A stretch of 64,000 nucleotides of DNA from Erinaceus europaeus (GCF_950295315.1 NC_080171.1:110890378-110954377); one strand, 5' to 3'. Counted from the first letter of the stretch, positions 23,960-36,539 are shown. Notes: generated by a model from the sequence alone, not told the origin. Translations and numbers: made by a program.

Positions 23960-24379
23960 ATCGTATACATGGAAGCTCTCCACTACAGACATAGAAATTG
24001 TGTTACACTGTTGACTGTGAGTGAAACACACCACCATTATGCTAGCCTGCTGATTTTAATGGGTGTGTCTGTGTGTATAACTACAATTTCATGTTATGTA
24101 GTGTAGACACCAGCTAGTATTCTTTCATTGTGAAGCAGTCAGAGTGTAAAGCTTTCTTGCCAACTCTTGAAGTTCCTGTGTCACACTCCACTCCTCTGAC
24201 ATTATCTTGGTCCACTTTTTCTGCGACCTTTACTGCATCTTCCACAGCTACCCTTGTAGTATAACTTCTAGGTTAGAATATTGTCCCCACCCCACCCCAA
24301 TTCAATGCTGTTAAGAATTTATGCTTTTAATTCTCACATTTCTATTTTCAAAAGCACTTTTAGGATGAGGGTGTGTACC
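23606..24379. other. Unique intronic sequence
   Basis: Contains a (CT)n run at about 23935-23959; nothing else seen. Confidence 0.55.
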
Positions 24380-25260
24380 TTATTTTGAGAGATTATCAGC
24401 AGGGCCAAGAAAGATAGAACAACTAAATGCAAGGCTTTAGGATTAGGATGAAACCTGAAAATATAAAACAGCTACAACAACATTTAGGGAAAACAGTCTT
24501 TGTGCTCTTGGATTAGATGTCTAACATTCTTCAGATATAGCATCAAAAGCAAAGCACTCTGGGAAAGAAGGGAGAAGAAGAGTGGAGAGGGTGTCAGGTC
24601 CTGGCGCATGATGTTGGGAAAGGACCTCAGTTGGGCGGGAGAGTGTTGTGCAGACACCTTTCACTGGGGGAGGAGAGGTTGTACCCATGTGTCAACAACT
24701 ATGCTGTAAACCACTGAACCCTCGATAAAATGATTTTTAAATGGCACTAAAAGCACAGTCTCTATAAAAAGAAATGAAAATAGTGGCCTTGATTAAAATT
24801 AAGAATATTTGTTTTCCAAAGACACAGTTTAAGAGGGTCACAAAAAAACCAAGTTCTAGATTGGGAGAGAATAAGTATAAATCATGCATGATAAAGCACC
24901 GCTCCCCATACTAGATGGAGAACTTTCGAAACTAGACCATAACCCTACTTTTAAAAATATTAAGAGACTTGAGAAGGCACTTTACTGATGGTAATAAATC
25001 TATGGCAAATAAGTATATGAAAAGATGCTAAATGTCATCAGGAAAATGCAGGTTAACTTCATAGTGGCATACCACTAACACCTATTAAAATGGCTGAAGT
25101 TGGAAAGCCTGACCCATGCCAAGTATTGGCAAAAACTGTGAATACCCCAGGCTCTCACTGCACACAGAAATGTAACAGGATGAGATGGATTTGGAAGAGT
25201 TTGGTGTTTCCTTATAGTTTGACAGACATCTACTGTGGATTCCACATGGCAAGGGTAAGG
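24380..25260 (+). mobile_element. Old L1 ORF2/3' fragment
   Basis: L1 blocks in order: 'tctaacattcttcagatata', 'ccttgattaaaattaagaat', 'ccaaagacacagtttaagag', 'gatgctaaatgtcatcagga', 'ccactaacacctattaaaat'. About 24565-24740 looks like a separate insert ending 'ctgtaaaccactgaaccctc', which resembles an L1 3' UTR end. Confidence 0.72.
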
Positions 25261-25945
25261 TCAGACATAATTGCTTGTTATGTAAACTGTCTGCCTAGAC
25301 TCCCCTTCATTTCTTTATTTACCATTGTGTTGCTGTATTGTAAGCCTTTCAGTATGCCACATTCTAATAGACCTTTAACTTGGTTTTATTCTTTGTAATT
25401 ACAAATTCAATGTCACCAGGAAAAACCTGTACATATGTTTTGCCACTTCGTGTTTTTAGCAATTTGTTTTTGATTAGAAGCTAGAAGTGAGAGGTAATTG
25501 GGTATTGCTAAACGTTCCTGTACAGGGGATTACAATAGTTTTCATCCACACAGTCGAACAGAAGCATTAAGTTGGACTTTATTGATCAGTTTAACAGATT
25601 CAATGGATTTTTGAGTTGGTATAACTTCAGTTTTCCTTAATAGTCAGAATTGGTAATGTTCATATATTCAGAGTTCTGTAGGGAGGAAAATATTTTTGCT
25701 CCCCTAGTTTCCTTGACTAGGGTTCTGGAAATTAATGTGACAGGAAAAAATTAGACTAGAAACAATAAAAAAAAAAACCAGTTAATGTTTGCAATATATG
25801 TAGGAAAGGTTTATAATGGTAGACTCAAGGAAATGATTATTACTTGAATACTTATTTACCTAGGTTAAAAGAGGGAAAAGGATTTAGGATGGAGAGGGTT
25901 AGTTATGGGAAGTGCTCTGGGAGTATAAGGCCAATAGGTTCCTTT
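25261..25945. other. Unique intronic sequence
   Basis: Nothing recognised. Confidence 0.5.
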
Positions 25946-25960
25946 AAAAAAGACTTATTT

Positions 25961-26276
25961 GGGGGGCCAGGCAGTAGTGCACCATGTTAAGCGCACATAG
26001 TGTGAATCAGAAGAACTGGGCGCAGGGATCCTGGTTCCAGCCCCCAGCTCCCCACCCGCAGGGACATCACTTAGCAAGCGGTAGGAGAAGCAGGTCTGTG
26101 GGTGTCTATCTTTCTCTCCCCCTCTCTCAATTTCTTTCTGTTCTATCCAACAACAACAAGTAGCAACAACAACAGCAGCAGTAACAACAATAGAAAAAAA
26201 TATATATGGCCTCCAGGTGCAGTGGATTCATAGTGCAGGCACCTAGCCCCAGCAATAACCCTGGAGGGAAAAAATT
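25961..26276 (+). mobile_element. SINE-c with target duplication
   Basis: Flanked by aaaaagacttattt (25947-25960) and aaaaagatttattt (26277-26290). Head ggggccaggcagtagtgcac, core agctccccacccgca, CAA-rich middle, then the extra 3' unit gcagtggattcatagtgcag ending ataaccctggaggg. Confidence 0.92.
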
Positions 26277-26279
26277 AAA

Positions 26280-26440
26280 AAGATTTATTTTCTGTATTAC
26301 ACATGAGAATGAGAGATTTACACTTGAGACACAAATAGAAATAAGTCAGAACTCTACTCCAGCATATGGTGGTTCCTGGGGACAAACTTATGAACCTCTA
26401 GTATGCAAGTCCCACACTTGCTAGTTGAGTTATTTTCCCT
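26280..26440 (-). mobile_element. Degenerate SINE-d, target of the SINE-c insertion
   Basis: gagaatgagagatttacact, ccagcatatggtggttcctg, gaacctctagtatgcaagtc and a terminal gttgagttattttccc. Confidence 0.5.
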
Positions 26441-26689
26441 GTTGTCAACAGGGATTTTTAATGAAGTTTTACTGAAGATTGTCTCTTCTTCCTGGCACTA
26501 GAGAGGCAGACACCTTTGCACATGGAGATTTTCTCTACAAATTCCTCTAGGGGAAGATCCTCGACTAAAGAAACGTGTACTTCTTCTTGTGTCTTCTGTT
26601 TCTCAGTTACTTTCAGTTCAAAGTAACCCTTAAGCCTGAATGATGTTTTTTGGAGTATCATGTTCTATTCCCTTCAGGCATTGAATTAT

Positions 26690-26900
26690 TTTTTTGTTAT
26701 TGTTATTAATGATTTGATAATGGTTTACAAAACATTTAATTTTAAGATTACAGAGGTGTAGTTTCACACAGCACCCACCCTCCAGGTTTTGTGCCCTTCC
26801 CCCAACCTCCTGGCATAACTACCATGGTTCTCACAAAGTCTGAGAGGCAGTCTGATTTATCCATTCATATCTTTTACCCCTTCTTTTACTATTAAGTAGA
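26690..26900 (-). mobile_element. Diverged U element
   Basis: Weak landmarks: 'ttttaagattacagaggtgt', 'cacacagcacccaccctcca', 'tctcacaaagtctgagaggc'. Confidence 0.45.
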
Positions 26901-27004
26901 ACTGTCACTTTCAATCTTAGAAGATATATACATATATTTATCTTCTAAAATATTTATATATGTGTCTTCTTATATGTGACTTTAACATTTTAAAATTTTT
27001 TTAT

Positions 27005-27138
27005 CATTTAAAAATATTTATTTATTTGAATGATGGAGAGACTGAGACCATGATACTGAAACCAAAGCACTGCTCAGCTTTGGCTTATGATGGTGCTGGG
27101 GATTGAACCTGGGTCCTCAGAGTCACAGGCATGAAAAT
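27005..27138 (-). mobile_element. SINE-d, first part
   Basis: TTTA tail, caaagcactgctcagctttg, gattgaacctgggtcctcag. Interrupted by the next SINE and resumed at 27353-27402. Confidence 0.82.
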
Positions 27139-27352
27139 ATATTTTTTAAATCTTTATTTATTGGATCGAGACAGCCAGAAATCAAGAGGGAAGGAGGTAA
27201 TAGAGAGGGAGAGAGAGACAGAGAGACACCTGCAGCCCTGCTTCAGCACTTGTAAAGCTTTCCCCCTGCAGGTGGGGACCAGGGGCTCAAATCCGGGTCC
27301 TTGACCATTGTAATACGTGCGCTCAACCAGGTACGCCAGCCCCCTGGCCCCC
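27139..27352 (-). mobile_element. SINE-a nested in a SINE-d
   Basis: Flanked by caggcatgaaaat (27126-27138) and caggcacgaaaat (27353-27365), one mismatch. Tail taaatctttatttattggat, gagacagccagaaatcaaga, cctgcagccctgcttcagca. Confidence 0.93.
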
Positions 27353-27365
27353 CAGGCACGAAAAT

Positions 27366-28060
27366 TTTTTTGCATAACCCTTATGTGATCTCCCCATCCC
27401 CCATTTATCTTTTAAATTTTATTTAGAATTTTTCTCTTCCTTTTTTTTTTTCTTTGTGAATTTTTAATGAATTAATCGTTATTACCTGTAGATTTTGGAA
27501 ATCTATACTCTGGTCTTTAATAATTTCTTCCCTTTTTATTTACTAACTGGCTTCAGTTTTCATCTTTTCATCTCTGTTTAGGCTCTAACTTGATGTCTTG
27601 CAAGCAATGGCACACAACAGGTTAGGTTTTTTTCTCATATCTTTGCCTTCATTTTTAAGGAGTGTGTTCACGGGGTGTGGACTGTTAGGTTGCTTTGTAT
27701 TTTTCTCTGGAACATGTGAAACTATCCTGGACGCCAGTGATTTTTGTGTCTGAGATGTCAGCTCTATTGTAGGTGACTTTTCCCCCCCCTTTGAAGGTCA
27801 TTTTTCCTCCCTGTTTTAAAACTTTTTGTCTTCATTTTTGGTTTTCTAGATGTCCAGAATACTTTAATAAGATAGGGATCCACTTTATCTTATTGCCACT
27901 CCCCGTGTGTGAGTTGATTATAATAAGTGTTTTAGAATTAGGAGCCATATCTCTTGCAATAGTGTGACATCTTTCTTTCCTTTCTCTCGATGGTTGCATG
28001 CACGCTCACCCTGCTTACTGGCTTTCTTCTCTGTATGCTGCCCTAAAGTGATTTTTTTAA
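27366..28060. other. End of SINE-d, then unique sequence
   Basis: SINE-d remnant to about 27402 (gcataacccttatgtgatct); the rest is T-rich unique sequence. Confidence 0.5.
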
Positions 28061-28061
28061 C

Positions 28062-28790
28062 CAATTAATTTATTTTTACAATTTTTGTTAGTGACTTAAT
28101 ATTGATCCGCACAATTATAAGATAATATGGGTATAACTCTGCAGTGTTCTCACCACCAGAGTTCTGTATCCCCATTCCCTCTATTGGAACCTACCATAGT
28201 TCTCCCAAGGTCACAGATATGGGTTGGCTATTATTATTTTTTTTCTTGATTTTTTTTATTATTATCTTTACTTATTGGATAGAGATAGCCAGAAATAGAG
28301 ATGGGAGGGAGGGATAGAGAGGGAAAGTCAGAGAGACACCTGCAACACTGCTTCACCACTTGTGAAGCTTTCCCCTTGCAGGTGGGAACCAGGGTTTTAT
28401 ACCTGGATCCTTGCACATTATAACATGTGTGCTCAACCAACCAGCCCCTTGGCTATTATTTCTATAATTATTTCTTTCTCTCTCTCTACACACACACATA
28501 TATATATATTTGGCCTATTTTTTTTCCATGGTCCCATCTCTCTTCCTAAGTCATACCTAATACCTGTTACTACTTCCAAATGTCCTTCCTTTTCCCCTCT
28601 TCTTTCTGAGTCCTGATGGAGTTGGAGTTCAGAGCCCTTTGTTCACTTCCCCCCCTATCATTTCTCCCTCACTGGGAAGATGGACCAAAATTCTTTATGG
28701 GGTGCATGCAAAAGGTAGGAGTTCTGACTTCTGTAATTGCTTCTCCGCTGGACATGGTGTTGACAGGTAGATCCATCCATGGAGTAATTC
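28062..28790 (-). mobile_element. U element interrupted by a SINE
   Basis: Landmarks before the SINE: 'ttataagataatatgggtat', 'caccaccagagttctgtatc'. After it: 'cctaagtcatacctaatacc', 'ttctttatggggtgcatgca', 'gcttctccgctggacatggt'. It shares the longer internal segment with the copy at 1925-2420. Confidence 0.75.
28236..28448 (-). mobile_element. SINE-a nested in a U element
   Basis: Flanked by ttggctattatt at 28224-28235 and 28449-28460, identical. gatagagatagccagaaata, acctgcaacactgcttcacc, end gctcaaccaaccagcccc. Confidence 0.95.
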
Positions 28791-30536
28791 TTCAGTTCTA
28801 TTTTTACTCATGCTCTTGTTTCTCTGTGTTCAGCCAATTTTCTCTGCCAGTTTTTTTTTCTGTTTAGGTAGTGTTTGCCCTTTCTAAGAATTCTGTTTGC
28901 TTCAGTTTACATGTGCTCTGTCACTTTTTCTAGTTTTCTGTTCCTGCAGTTATATCCAGATTTGTCGCTTTATTTGCATGTGGTAAACTTAGTAGTTTGA
29001 AATTCAGTTTGAGGTCTGTATAGACCTTTCAACTCCATTTATTATGTCTATTGGTTCTTTTTTTCTGTTTCTTTTATGTTTACAACTGAACATTCCTAAC
29101 TGTTGCTGACTATTCTCTGTGTCACGTCAACCCTGGCCTATTTGATCAGATGAATGTGTTCTCTCTCAGATATATTTTTATCTGTTACTGCCTGCATGTA
29201 GTGCCAGTCAGATTCTTCAGATCACAGACAGTTAATTTATCAAGGTTCATGAGTTGCCCAGGTCTGTGAAGCTGGTGTACAAAACTAAACAGTGGCCTGT
29301 CTGTGATCATAACCATTTGGGGGGGGGGTCCTTGTTCTCTCCCTTCCTCCTACCTCATGCCCTTCCCCTCCCTGTAGTAGAATTGTACTGTCCACATGTA
29401 TGAGCAGAAAAGGTTAAAGGGCATTTGGTGCACAGAGAGTTGCCAGTGGATACTGTGAAAGACAAAGGGACACACTGCTCCCTTTCCTTTCAATTTCTGC
29501 TGCTATCACAAAGGGAAAGAAACAAGCCATCAGGTGTATTGGATTCATCATGCAGACATCATCATATAACATGTGGTAATAAAAGGAAGAATTTAAGTTA
29601 AGAAACTGGCAGGAATGTGATCAAAGTTCTGACAGTAGGGAAAAAAGAGAAGTACAAGGCTGAGTTAAAGGGGGAGAGAAGAGGATTCAGGTAGCAGAGA
29701 TCACTGTATCCCTGACCTCCAGTTCTAGCCCTGGCATGCACTCTTTTAGCAGTTTTAGATAGGGAAAAAGAAAAAAAAAATAGGTGAAAGCTATGTTCTG
29801 TTTTCACAATGTGTATTTGGAGGGACAGAGCTTGGAATCAAGGTTGTCTCCCTTGATAACTTGGAGTGAAAGGATGGCAGAAAGGACAGAGCTCACATTT
29901 GCACTGACTTCCTGCCATACCAGTCTTCACTGTGAACGTCACTTTTGTCTACGTGTAGGGTAATGACAGTCTGATCTCATAAGGAGAGTGGAAGCATTAA
30001 TGAGATGTCTGGAAGTCACATGGTGCTAGAGTCAGCCGCTCACCACGTCAGCTACAAAGAGTTGGTATTTCGTGGCTAACTCAGGTGTTTTGCAGCTCAG
30101 CTTCCTGGTTCCATGATCTTACTTCCATTACTCTCACTTTTTCATGAATATGTATTAATTATTGAAAGTGATTAATAGTTAGATGGACTAGGTAATGTCT
30201 TCCTTCTTGCTCTACTTTTCCTCTTATCCAGTTTTTTTTTTTTTTTAATTCACTAAAAAGTACCACTATTATTCTTCCCTGATGAGAAGATGGACTTTTC
30301 TGATGAGATGGAGAATCCTGTCTTTAAAATAAAAAAAGGGTGCTTAGATTATTTTTCTTATTAGTTATCTTTATACACCTTTTCTTGAAATGGGGGAGAG
30401 GGGATTGTACAAAGTCTGACACAAAGTGTGTTTTTGTTTTTCCTCTTCTCCACCTTTGTCCCTTTTTGTTTCTGAGAGTGAGCCCATACCAGGAGTCCTT
30501 GTGTACCTTTTTTTCCTGGTCAATGCTTGTGAACTA
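28791..30536. other. Unique intronic sequence
   Basis: No repeat family or exon recognised; a G-run of nine lies near 29321. Confidence 0.5.
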
Positions 30537-30549
30537 AAATACCATAAAA

Positions 30550-30775
30550 GTGGGACCAGGGCCAGGTGGTGGTTCACCTGGTTGAGCGCACATGTTACAG
30601 TGTGCAAGGACCCAGGTTCGAGCACCTGGTCCCCACCTGCAGAGGGAAAGCTTCACGATTGGTAAAGCAGGGCTGCAGATGTCTCTCTGTCTCTCTCCCT
30701 CTCTGTCTCCCCATTCCTTTCAATTTCTGGCTGTCTCTATCCAATAAAAATAAAGATAATTTTTTAAAAACCATG
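30550..30775 (+). mobile_element. SINE-a with target duplication
   Basis: Flanked by aaataccataaaa (30537-30549) and aaatgccataaaa (30776-30788). Head gccaggtggtggttcacctg (A box region), B box caggttcgagcacc, tail ctatccaataaaaataaag. Confidence 0.94.
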
Positions 30776-30857
30776 AAATGCCATAAAACTGTGCCACTTT
30801 CTTTATCTCATCTTCCCTCCCTCCTCCATTGTTTTTTTAAATTTTTGTTAACTTTTT

Positions 30858-31062
30858 AACTTTTTATTATCTTTATTACATAGAGACAGCCAGAAATTGT
30901 GAGTGATAGAGAGATAGAGAGAGGAAGAGAGACAGAGAGACACCTGTAACACTACTTCACCACTTGCAAAGCTTTTCCCTGGCAGTTGGGGACTGGGGGC
31001 TCGAACCTGGGTCCTTGCACATTGTAGCATGTGCGTTCAATCAGGTATGCCACCACCTGGCC
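30858..31062 (-). mobile_element. SINE-a
   Basis: tattatctttattacataga, gagacacctgtaacactact, gggctcgaacctgggtcctt and an end in gccaccacctggccccc. Confidence 0.9.
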
Positions 31063-31099
31063 CCCCATTGGTTTTTCAACGAATTTTTATACTTTGTTT

Positions 31100-31282
31100 T
31101 TTAGGTTATTTTATTTACTATTTGATAGAGACAGAAAAATAGAGATGGTGAGAGAAAGACACCTGCAGTGATGCTTTACCATTTGTGAAGCTTTTCCCCT
31201 GCAGGTGGGAACCAAGGTTTGAGCCTGGGTCCTTACATATTGTAGCATGTCTTCTCTACCAAGTGTACCACTGCCTAGCCCC
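31100..31282 (-). mobile_element. SINE-a, older
   Basis: gatagagacagaaaaataga, gacacctgcagtgatgcttt, gaaccaaggtttgagcctgg, end ccactgcctagcccc. Confidence 0.85.
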
Positions 31283-31433
31283 ATTCTTCTTTTCTTTTTA
31301 ATTAGAAGAGCATGAAAGCCAAATCTCTACCCTAGGAAAATCTGCAAGATGAACTTTAAATTGGCACTTACCGCACATTATGCCTTTTAGTGTTTAGAGT
31401 CTTCCATCTAATATATTGTTAAGATGACTTTTA

Positions 31434-31734
31434 GGGAGTCGGGCGGTAGCGCAGCGGTTTAAGTGCACGTGACGTGAAGCACAAAGACCGGTTTGAGGAT
31501 CCCAGTTTGAGCCCCTGGCTCCCCACCTGCAGGGGAGTCGCTTCACAGGCGGTGAAGCAGGTCTGCAGGTGTCTATCTTTCTCTCCCCCTCTCTGTCTTC
31601 CTCTCCCCTCTCCATTTCTCTCTGTCCTACCTAACGACAACGACATCAATAACAACAACAATAATAACTATGACAACAATCGAAAACAACAAGGGCAACA
31701 AAGGGAAAATAAATATAAAAAATTTTTTTAAAAA
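31434..31734 (+). mobile_element. SINE-b, near-complete, with target duplication
   Basis: Identical 13-bp flanks aagatgactttta (31421-31433 and 31735-31747). Head gggagtcgggcggtagcgca with A box, B-box-like gtttgagcccctgg, core ccccacctgcaggggagtcg, CAA-rich tail and A-run. The clean duplication marks a fairly recent insertion. Confidence 0.96.
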
Positions 31735-32119
31735 AAGATGACTTTTAATACTTGCATCTCAAAACTCATTTTTCAGAGGCATTAGTTTATAAATTCATTG
31801 TTAGGCATACATTAATGGGATATTCTTGTGATTGTTATTCTAATCATTATTGCTAGGATAGTACATAATGTCTGATGTATCCAAAAGTTCCCTTCAGTTG
31901 TTCTGTTGGAATAGGGTTGCCTCTGTGGAGACTATTTGTGGAAGTGCCTGCAACAGAACATTGGAGAAAGATTAAAGAACTGATTAAGAAGTTTGCAGAT
32001 AACCAGTATTTGGGGATTTTCCTCCCACATTTTATTCTGAGAGTTTCTGTTATTTTAGTTGATATCCCACTACTACAGTAAAAATAAAAATTAAAACAAT
32101 ATACTTTGGAGAAATTTTT

Positions 32120-32328
32120 TAAAATTATTTTATTGTTTAAGATTATTTTAAAACTTTATTTACTTAATTTGATTAGACAGAGGGAAATTGAGGGGGAAGG
32201 GGAATAGAGAGACAGAGATACCTGCAACATTACTTCACCATTTATGAAGCTTTCCCCATGCAGATGGGGATTAGGGGCTTGAACCTGGGTCCTTGCACGT
32301 AAAACGGGTCTGTCACCTCCTGGCCCCT
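32120..32328 (-). mobile_element. SINE-a, older
   Basis: cttaatttgattagacagag, cctgcaacattacttcacca, aggggcttgaacctgggtcc, end cacctcctggcccc. Confidence 0.85.
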
Positions 32329-32960
32329 GAAGGAATTTTATAAATTAACCAACTACCATAAAAAGGAGCAGGAGTAGGTGAAAACGTGCATTTGTTATAA
32401 TGTGGATTTTATTTTTTCCTTACAGGTTTAAGAGATATTTTAATTGCTTTATGGTGTATGTTTATTTTAGTTTCTAGTGTGAGGAGATGGACAATTGCTT
32501 TTGACAGGTTTTCTTGCGACATGACTTAAGATTTTGCAAAACTGGATGCTGGGCATATTTTACAGATACAATTTGTTTCCAGTAATTTAGAGTTGCTTCA
32601 TCTTGCTTGGATATTCTCTGAAGAATGGCTCATCCCTCTTTCTTAATATGAAACAGTTGTTGACTAGTTCCCTAAATAACAAAATCTTCCTATACTATTG
32701 TTTCACCAAAAAACAAAAAGCCTCTCCCAATAAAAAGAAACGCTTGCTGGTTCATCTTTATGGTTTCATTCATTGTGAAAAAAAATCGTGCTTATTTTAA
32801 TTTGATCATTGAACTGTGTGTTTTCTGTTCAAAGTTTAAAAAAGAAAAAGTGGGCATCTTCTGTTCAGGGAACCTCAGAAAATTATAGGGAGGAGAAATG
32901 GTCAGATTGGCTTAGGGAACATTTCTGTCATACTTTGTGCCTGTACTCAGTTCAACATTC

Positions 32961-33119
32961 CTTTTTTAAAAATTTATTTATTTATTTATTCCTGTGAAAG
33001 ATAGGCAGAGAGAGAAAGAGCCAGACATCACTGTGGTACATATGCTGCTGGGGATTGAACTCAGAACCTCATGGTTGAGAATCCAGTGCTTTATCCACTG
33101 TGCCACCTCCCAGACCACA
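32961..33119 (-). mobile_element. SINE-e with target duplication
   Basis: Identical 14-bp flanks tcagttcaacattc (32947-32960 and 33120-33133). TTTA tail, cagacatcactgtggtacat, gctggggattgaactcagaa, end gccacctcccagaccac. Confidence 0.94.
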
Positions 33120-33211
33120 TCAGTTCAACATTCTTTATGCTTCTGCAAAACTAGTGCCCTGAACTACAAGAGGAAGACAGGATGGGTCAACATAAGAAAT
33201 CAGAGGAAGGG

Positions 33212-33506
33212 GGGGAGTCCGGCGGTAGCGCAGCGGGTTAAGCGCACGTGGCGCAAAGCACAAGGTCCTGCGTGAGGATCCAGGTTTGAGCCCCCGGCTC
33301 CCCATCTGCAGGGGAGTCACTTCACAAGTGGTGAAGCAGGTCTGCAGGTGTCTATCTTTCTCTCCCCGTCTCTGTCTTCCCCTCCTCTCTCCATTTCTCT
33401 CTGTCCTATCCAGCAACGAGGACATCAACAACAATAATAACTACAACAACAATAAAAACAACAAGGGCAACAAAAAGGAAATAAATATTTTAAAATATTT
33501 TTAAAA
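33212..33506 (+). mobile_element. SINE-b with target duplication
   Basis: Flanks aaatcagaggaaggg (33197-33211) and aaatcagagaaaggg (33507-33521). Head agtccggcggtagcgcagcg, CAA-rich tail, A-run. Confidence 0.95.
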
Positions 33507-33991
33507 AAATCAGAGAAAGGGAAGGAAGATCTACCCCTAAACCTGAAAGATGACAGAAGTGTCCATGTCGTCCATTTTGTAAACCTTAAGTTAAAATCAG
33601 TTTCACTTCAGCATTTACCCACTGGGAAGTCACTGCCACTAGCTTTTATTTTAAGGGGTTTTGCCTTGTTCATTGTCTCTGACACCAGACCAAATGATTA
33701 TCTATTTTTCCTTATGTTCCCATTATCCACTTCCATCTTTATACTAGCTAACTCCCACCAGACTGACCTAATAGAGGCTGACAAGGACTTACATGTGTGC
33801 TTGCTTCTAGAGGGAAGCAGGTGAGTTGCAAAGTCAGACATACCCAGTCACTCAAAGTTTTGCTATAGACACAGACTGACTAGTGGCCTCTCTGAACTTC
33901 TGGCTTTCTGATTTGTCAGATGAGAATAGTACAAGTGATCTCAAAGGAGTCTTAGAAAAGCCATTAGGAGGAATTGTTAAATTATATAGTA

Positions 33992-34274
33992 CCCAGGGCC
34001 AGACGGTGGCGCACCTGGTTAAGCACGCATAGTATGAAGAGTGTAAGGACCCGCTCAAGGATCCCGGTTCAAGCTCCTGCGAGTTCCCCACCTGCAGAGG
34101 GATCACCTTACAACTGGTGAAGCAGGTCTGCAGGTGTCTCTCTGTTCTCTCTCCCTCTCTATCTTCCTCTCCCCTCTCAATTTCTCTCTATCTTGTCCAA
34201 AAAATTGAAAAAAAAAAATGGCTACAGGAGCAGTGGAATCATCGTGCAGGTAGTGATAACTCTGGAGGGGAAGA
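33992..34274 (+). mobile_element. SINE-c with target duplication
   Basis: Flanks aaattatatagta (33979-33991) and aaattatgtagta (34275-34287). Head cagggccagacggtggcgca, B box cccggttcaagctcc, then A-run and the 3' unit ggagcagtggaatcatcgtg ending aactctggagggg. Confidence 0.93.
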
Positions 34275-34296
34275 AAATTATGTAGTATCTACTAAG

Positions 34297-35190
34297 TTTT
34301 TTTTTTAAGTTTTTATTTATAAAATAGAAACACTAACAAGACCATAAAATAAAAGGGGTACAATTCCACACAATTCCCACCACCAGAACTCCATATCCTA
34401 TTCCCTCCCCTGGTAGCTTTCCTATGCTTTAACCCTCTGGGAGCATGAACCCAGTGTCATTATGGATGCAGTAGGTCTGGCTTTTGTAATTGCTTCCCCA
34501 CTGAAGATGGGTATTGGCAGGTCGATTCATACTCCCAGCCTGTCTCTCTCTTTCCCTAGTGGGGCAGAGAGCTGGGAAAGTGGGGCTTCAGGACACATGG
34601 TGGGGTTGTTTTCCCTGGGAGTCCAGTTGGCATCATGGTAGCATCTGGAACCTGGTGGCTGAAAAAGCAGATCAAATTGTTGACTAATATCATGAACCTA
34701 AAGGCAAGAATATTGTGGATGGAGATTTGGGGTCTCCATTTTGGAAGATGCCAGTAGGTCTGTTTTAGGTACATTCCAAGGGACCCATGACCCAACTAGT
34801 TTTTGCCTGCACCTGACATCCAATATGCAGGTGACCTAAGCTATTGTCTGGGGGGATGGTGTCACAGTTGGAAAAAGGACCGGAAAGCTGGATCAGGGAA
34901 GAGAGTAGCTCCCAATATGGTAAAAGTATATAAATATTGTTAATTGTAAACCCCATCTAATCTGATCTGGGGCCCATAGTCAGCACAGGAGCCTATGTAA
35001 CCTCTGCCTCCCTGTAGGTCTGAGCTCACATTCCGTAGTCACGGCTAAGAACATTCCAGGCTGCATCAATTTCAGGACCCATCATCATTGGGTGATAGGC
35101 AGAGTATGCTGTCCAACCTCCCTTCAGAGAATGGAACATTCCCTACCATTGCTGATTCATAGTGAGGGCCCCTACTAAGTTCTTAACAAC
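34297..35190 (-). mobile_element. Longest U element copy
   Basis: T-run at left (A-tail of the minus-strand element), then the shared 3' module (ataaaaggggtacaattcc, cccaccaccagaactccat), gcagtaggtctggcttttgt, ggtcgattcatactcccagc, tggcatcatggtagcatctg, ccggaaagctggatcaggga and gcacaggagcctatgtaacc. No reading frame of useful length and no reverse-transcriptase motif. It could be a non-autonomous L1-dependent element or a long L1 3' segment. Confidence 0.7.
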
Positions 35191-36535
35191 AGGTGGCTGT
35201 TACCTGTGAGTAATGGAGCTGCTGAGCCACTATGTGCAGTTTTCCTCATGCAGCCTGCTTTCAAGAAGCAAAAGCCAAGGTTCCGATCTTTATGTCTACT
35301 TCATTATGCAGTAGTTTTTTAAAAACTATTACATTTATTCTCTTTATTTATATATTCCTTTAGTAATGATTTTTCACTGTAGCTTTCTAAATCTTGCCTG
35401 ATAAGACATGGATATTGAGGATTTGCCACTTATATTTTGTCTTTTACTAGATACCCTCATTTAATGAAAACATCAAGGCTTGATTTTTTTAATGAAATTC
35501 AGAGTGTCCCCTTTTTTGTTGGTATACCCAGATTAATACATTTTAGAAAGTCTAGAAACTGTTAATGTGTGAGTGTCTTCTACTTCTGATTATAGTTGTA
35601 GACTCCTCTTTATTTTTATATAGTAGACTCCTTTTTATTTTTAATAAAATGAGCTTACTAAATAATGTTTACCATAATATAATTTTCCTCCCTTTCTATT
35701 TCAAGCTAAATTGCTAATAGGTTCTTTTCATTTCCTCATTGATTTTTCAGGGAATAAAAGAGAATTTCAAAGTTAGGGGAAATAACTCTGAATGTGTTCT
35801 ACAAAAGAATTTGGGTAAAGGACAGTTGGGCAGAAGATGACCTTTACTGTGTGTTGCTTAATCACCATAAGCTGGAATGTTCACACCCATGTGTGGTCTC
35901 TTGCACTGTGAAGACTCAGCCTGTTGATTTGCTTCTGTTTTATAGAATGTGGCAAGAGTGATAGGAAACCACCTCTCAGCTAGATTACTAGAAGACTGTG
36001 ACCTCTGTCTTAGATGTTCTTTCTCTGGAATTGCTCACCTTGGGTTAAGATACCTGTTATATCAAGTTGTAGCCCTGTGGAGTGGCTCATTTGTGGAAGG
36101 ACAGAGAGGGTCTGCCAACAGTGAATGATGAAGCCTCATAAAATAATTAGTAGTTGTTGTTTTGAACCACTGAGTTTGAGGGTAACTTGCAATACATGTT
36201 AAATAAATAGTATAGTTCTTGCTATTTAATATTCAGTTGAGAAATTTGTTTCTAAGTCACAGACTGTGAAGTTTATGCTTTCCTATAGTATCATCCATTG
36301 TGTTACAGAATTCAGTTGTGCAATTTGGGTTGTTTTCAATATTTAAGAGGTATTATTTTTGAGAAGCATAAAATAATAAGTACAGTTCAAAAGGATATTA
36401 TCTTGACATTTAGATATCAGGCTGTTAAATTTGATGACTCATTTTAGTAATTATATGATATATACAGCAATGTATAAATGTGACTTTGTTTCTAGTAAAT
36501 ATTGTTCTATTAAAGAAAATGAAAAAAATTAGTAT
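35191..36535. other. Unique intronic sequence
   Basis: Nothing recognised. Confidence 0.5.
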
Positions 36536-36539
36536 TTAC

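Noticed and set aside
30550..30775. tRNA gene call from A and B boxes
   Set aside because: The boxes belong to tRNA-derived SINEs; no cloverleaf with a proper anticodon arm and acceptor stem closes.
30566..30859. 97-aa frame beginning MVVHLVERTCYSVQG, recurring in similar form at 52328, 62426 and elsewhere
   Set aside because: It is the translated head of SINE-a; the recurrence reflects repeat copies, not a gene family.
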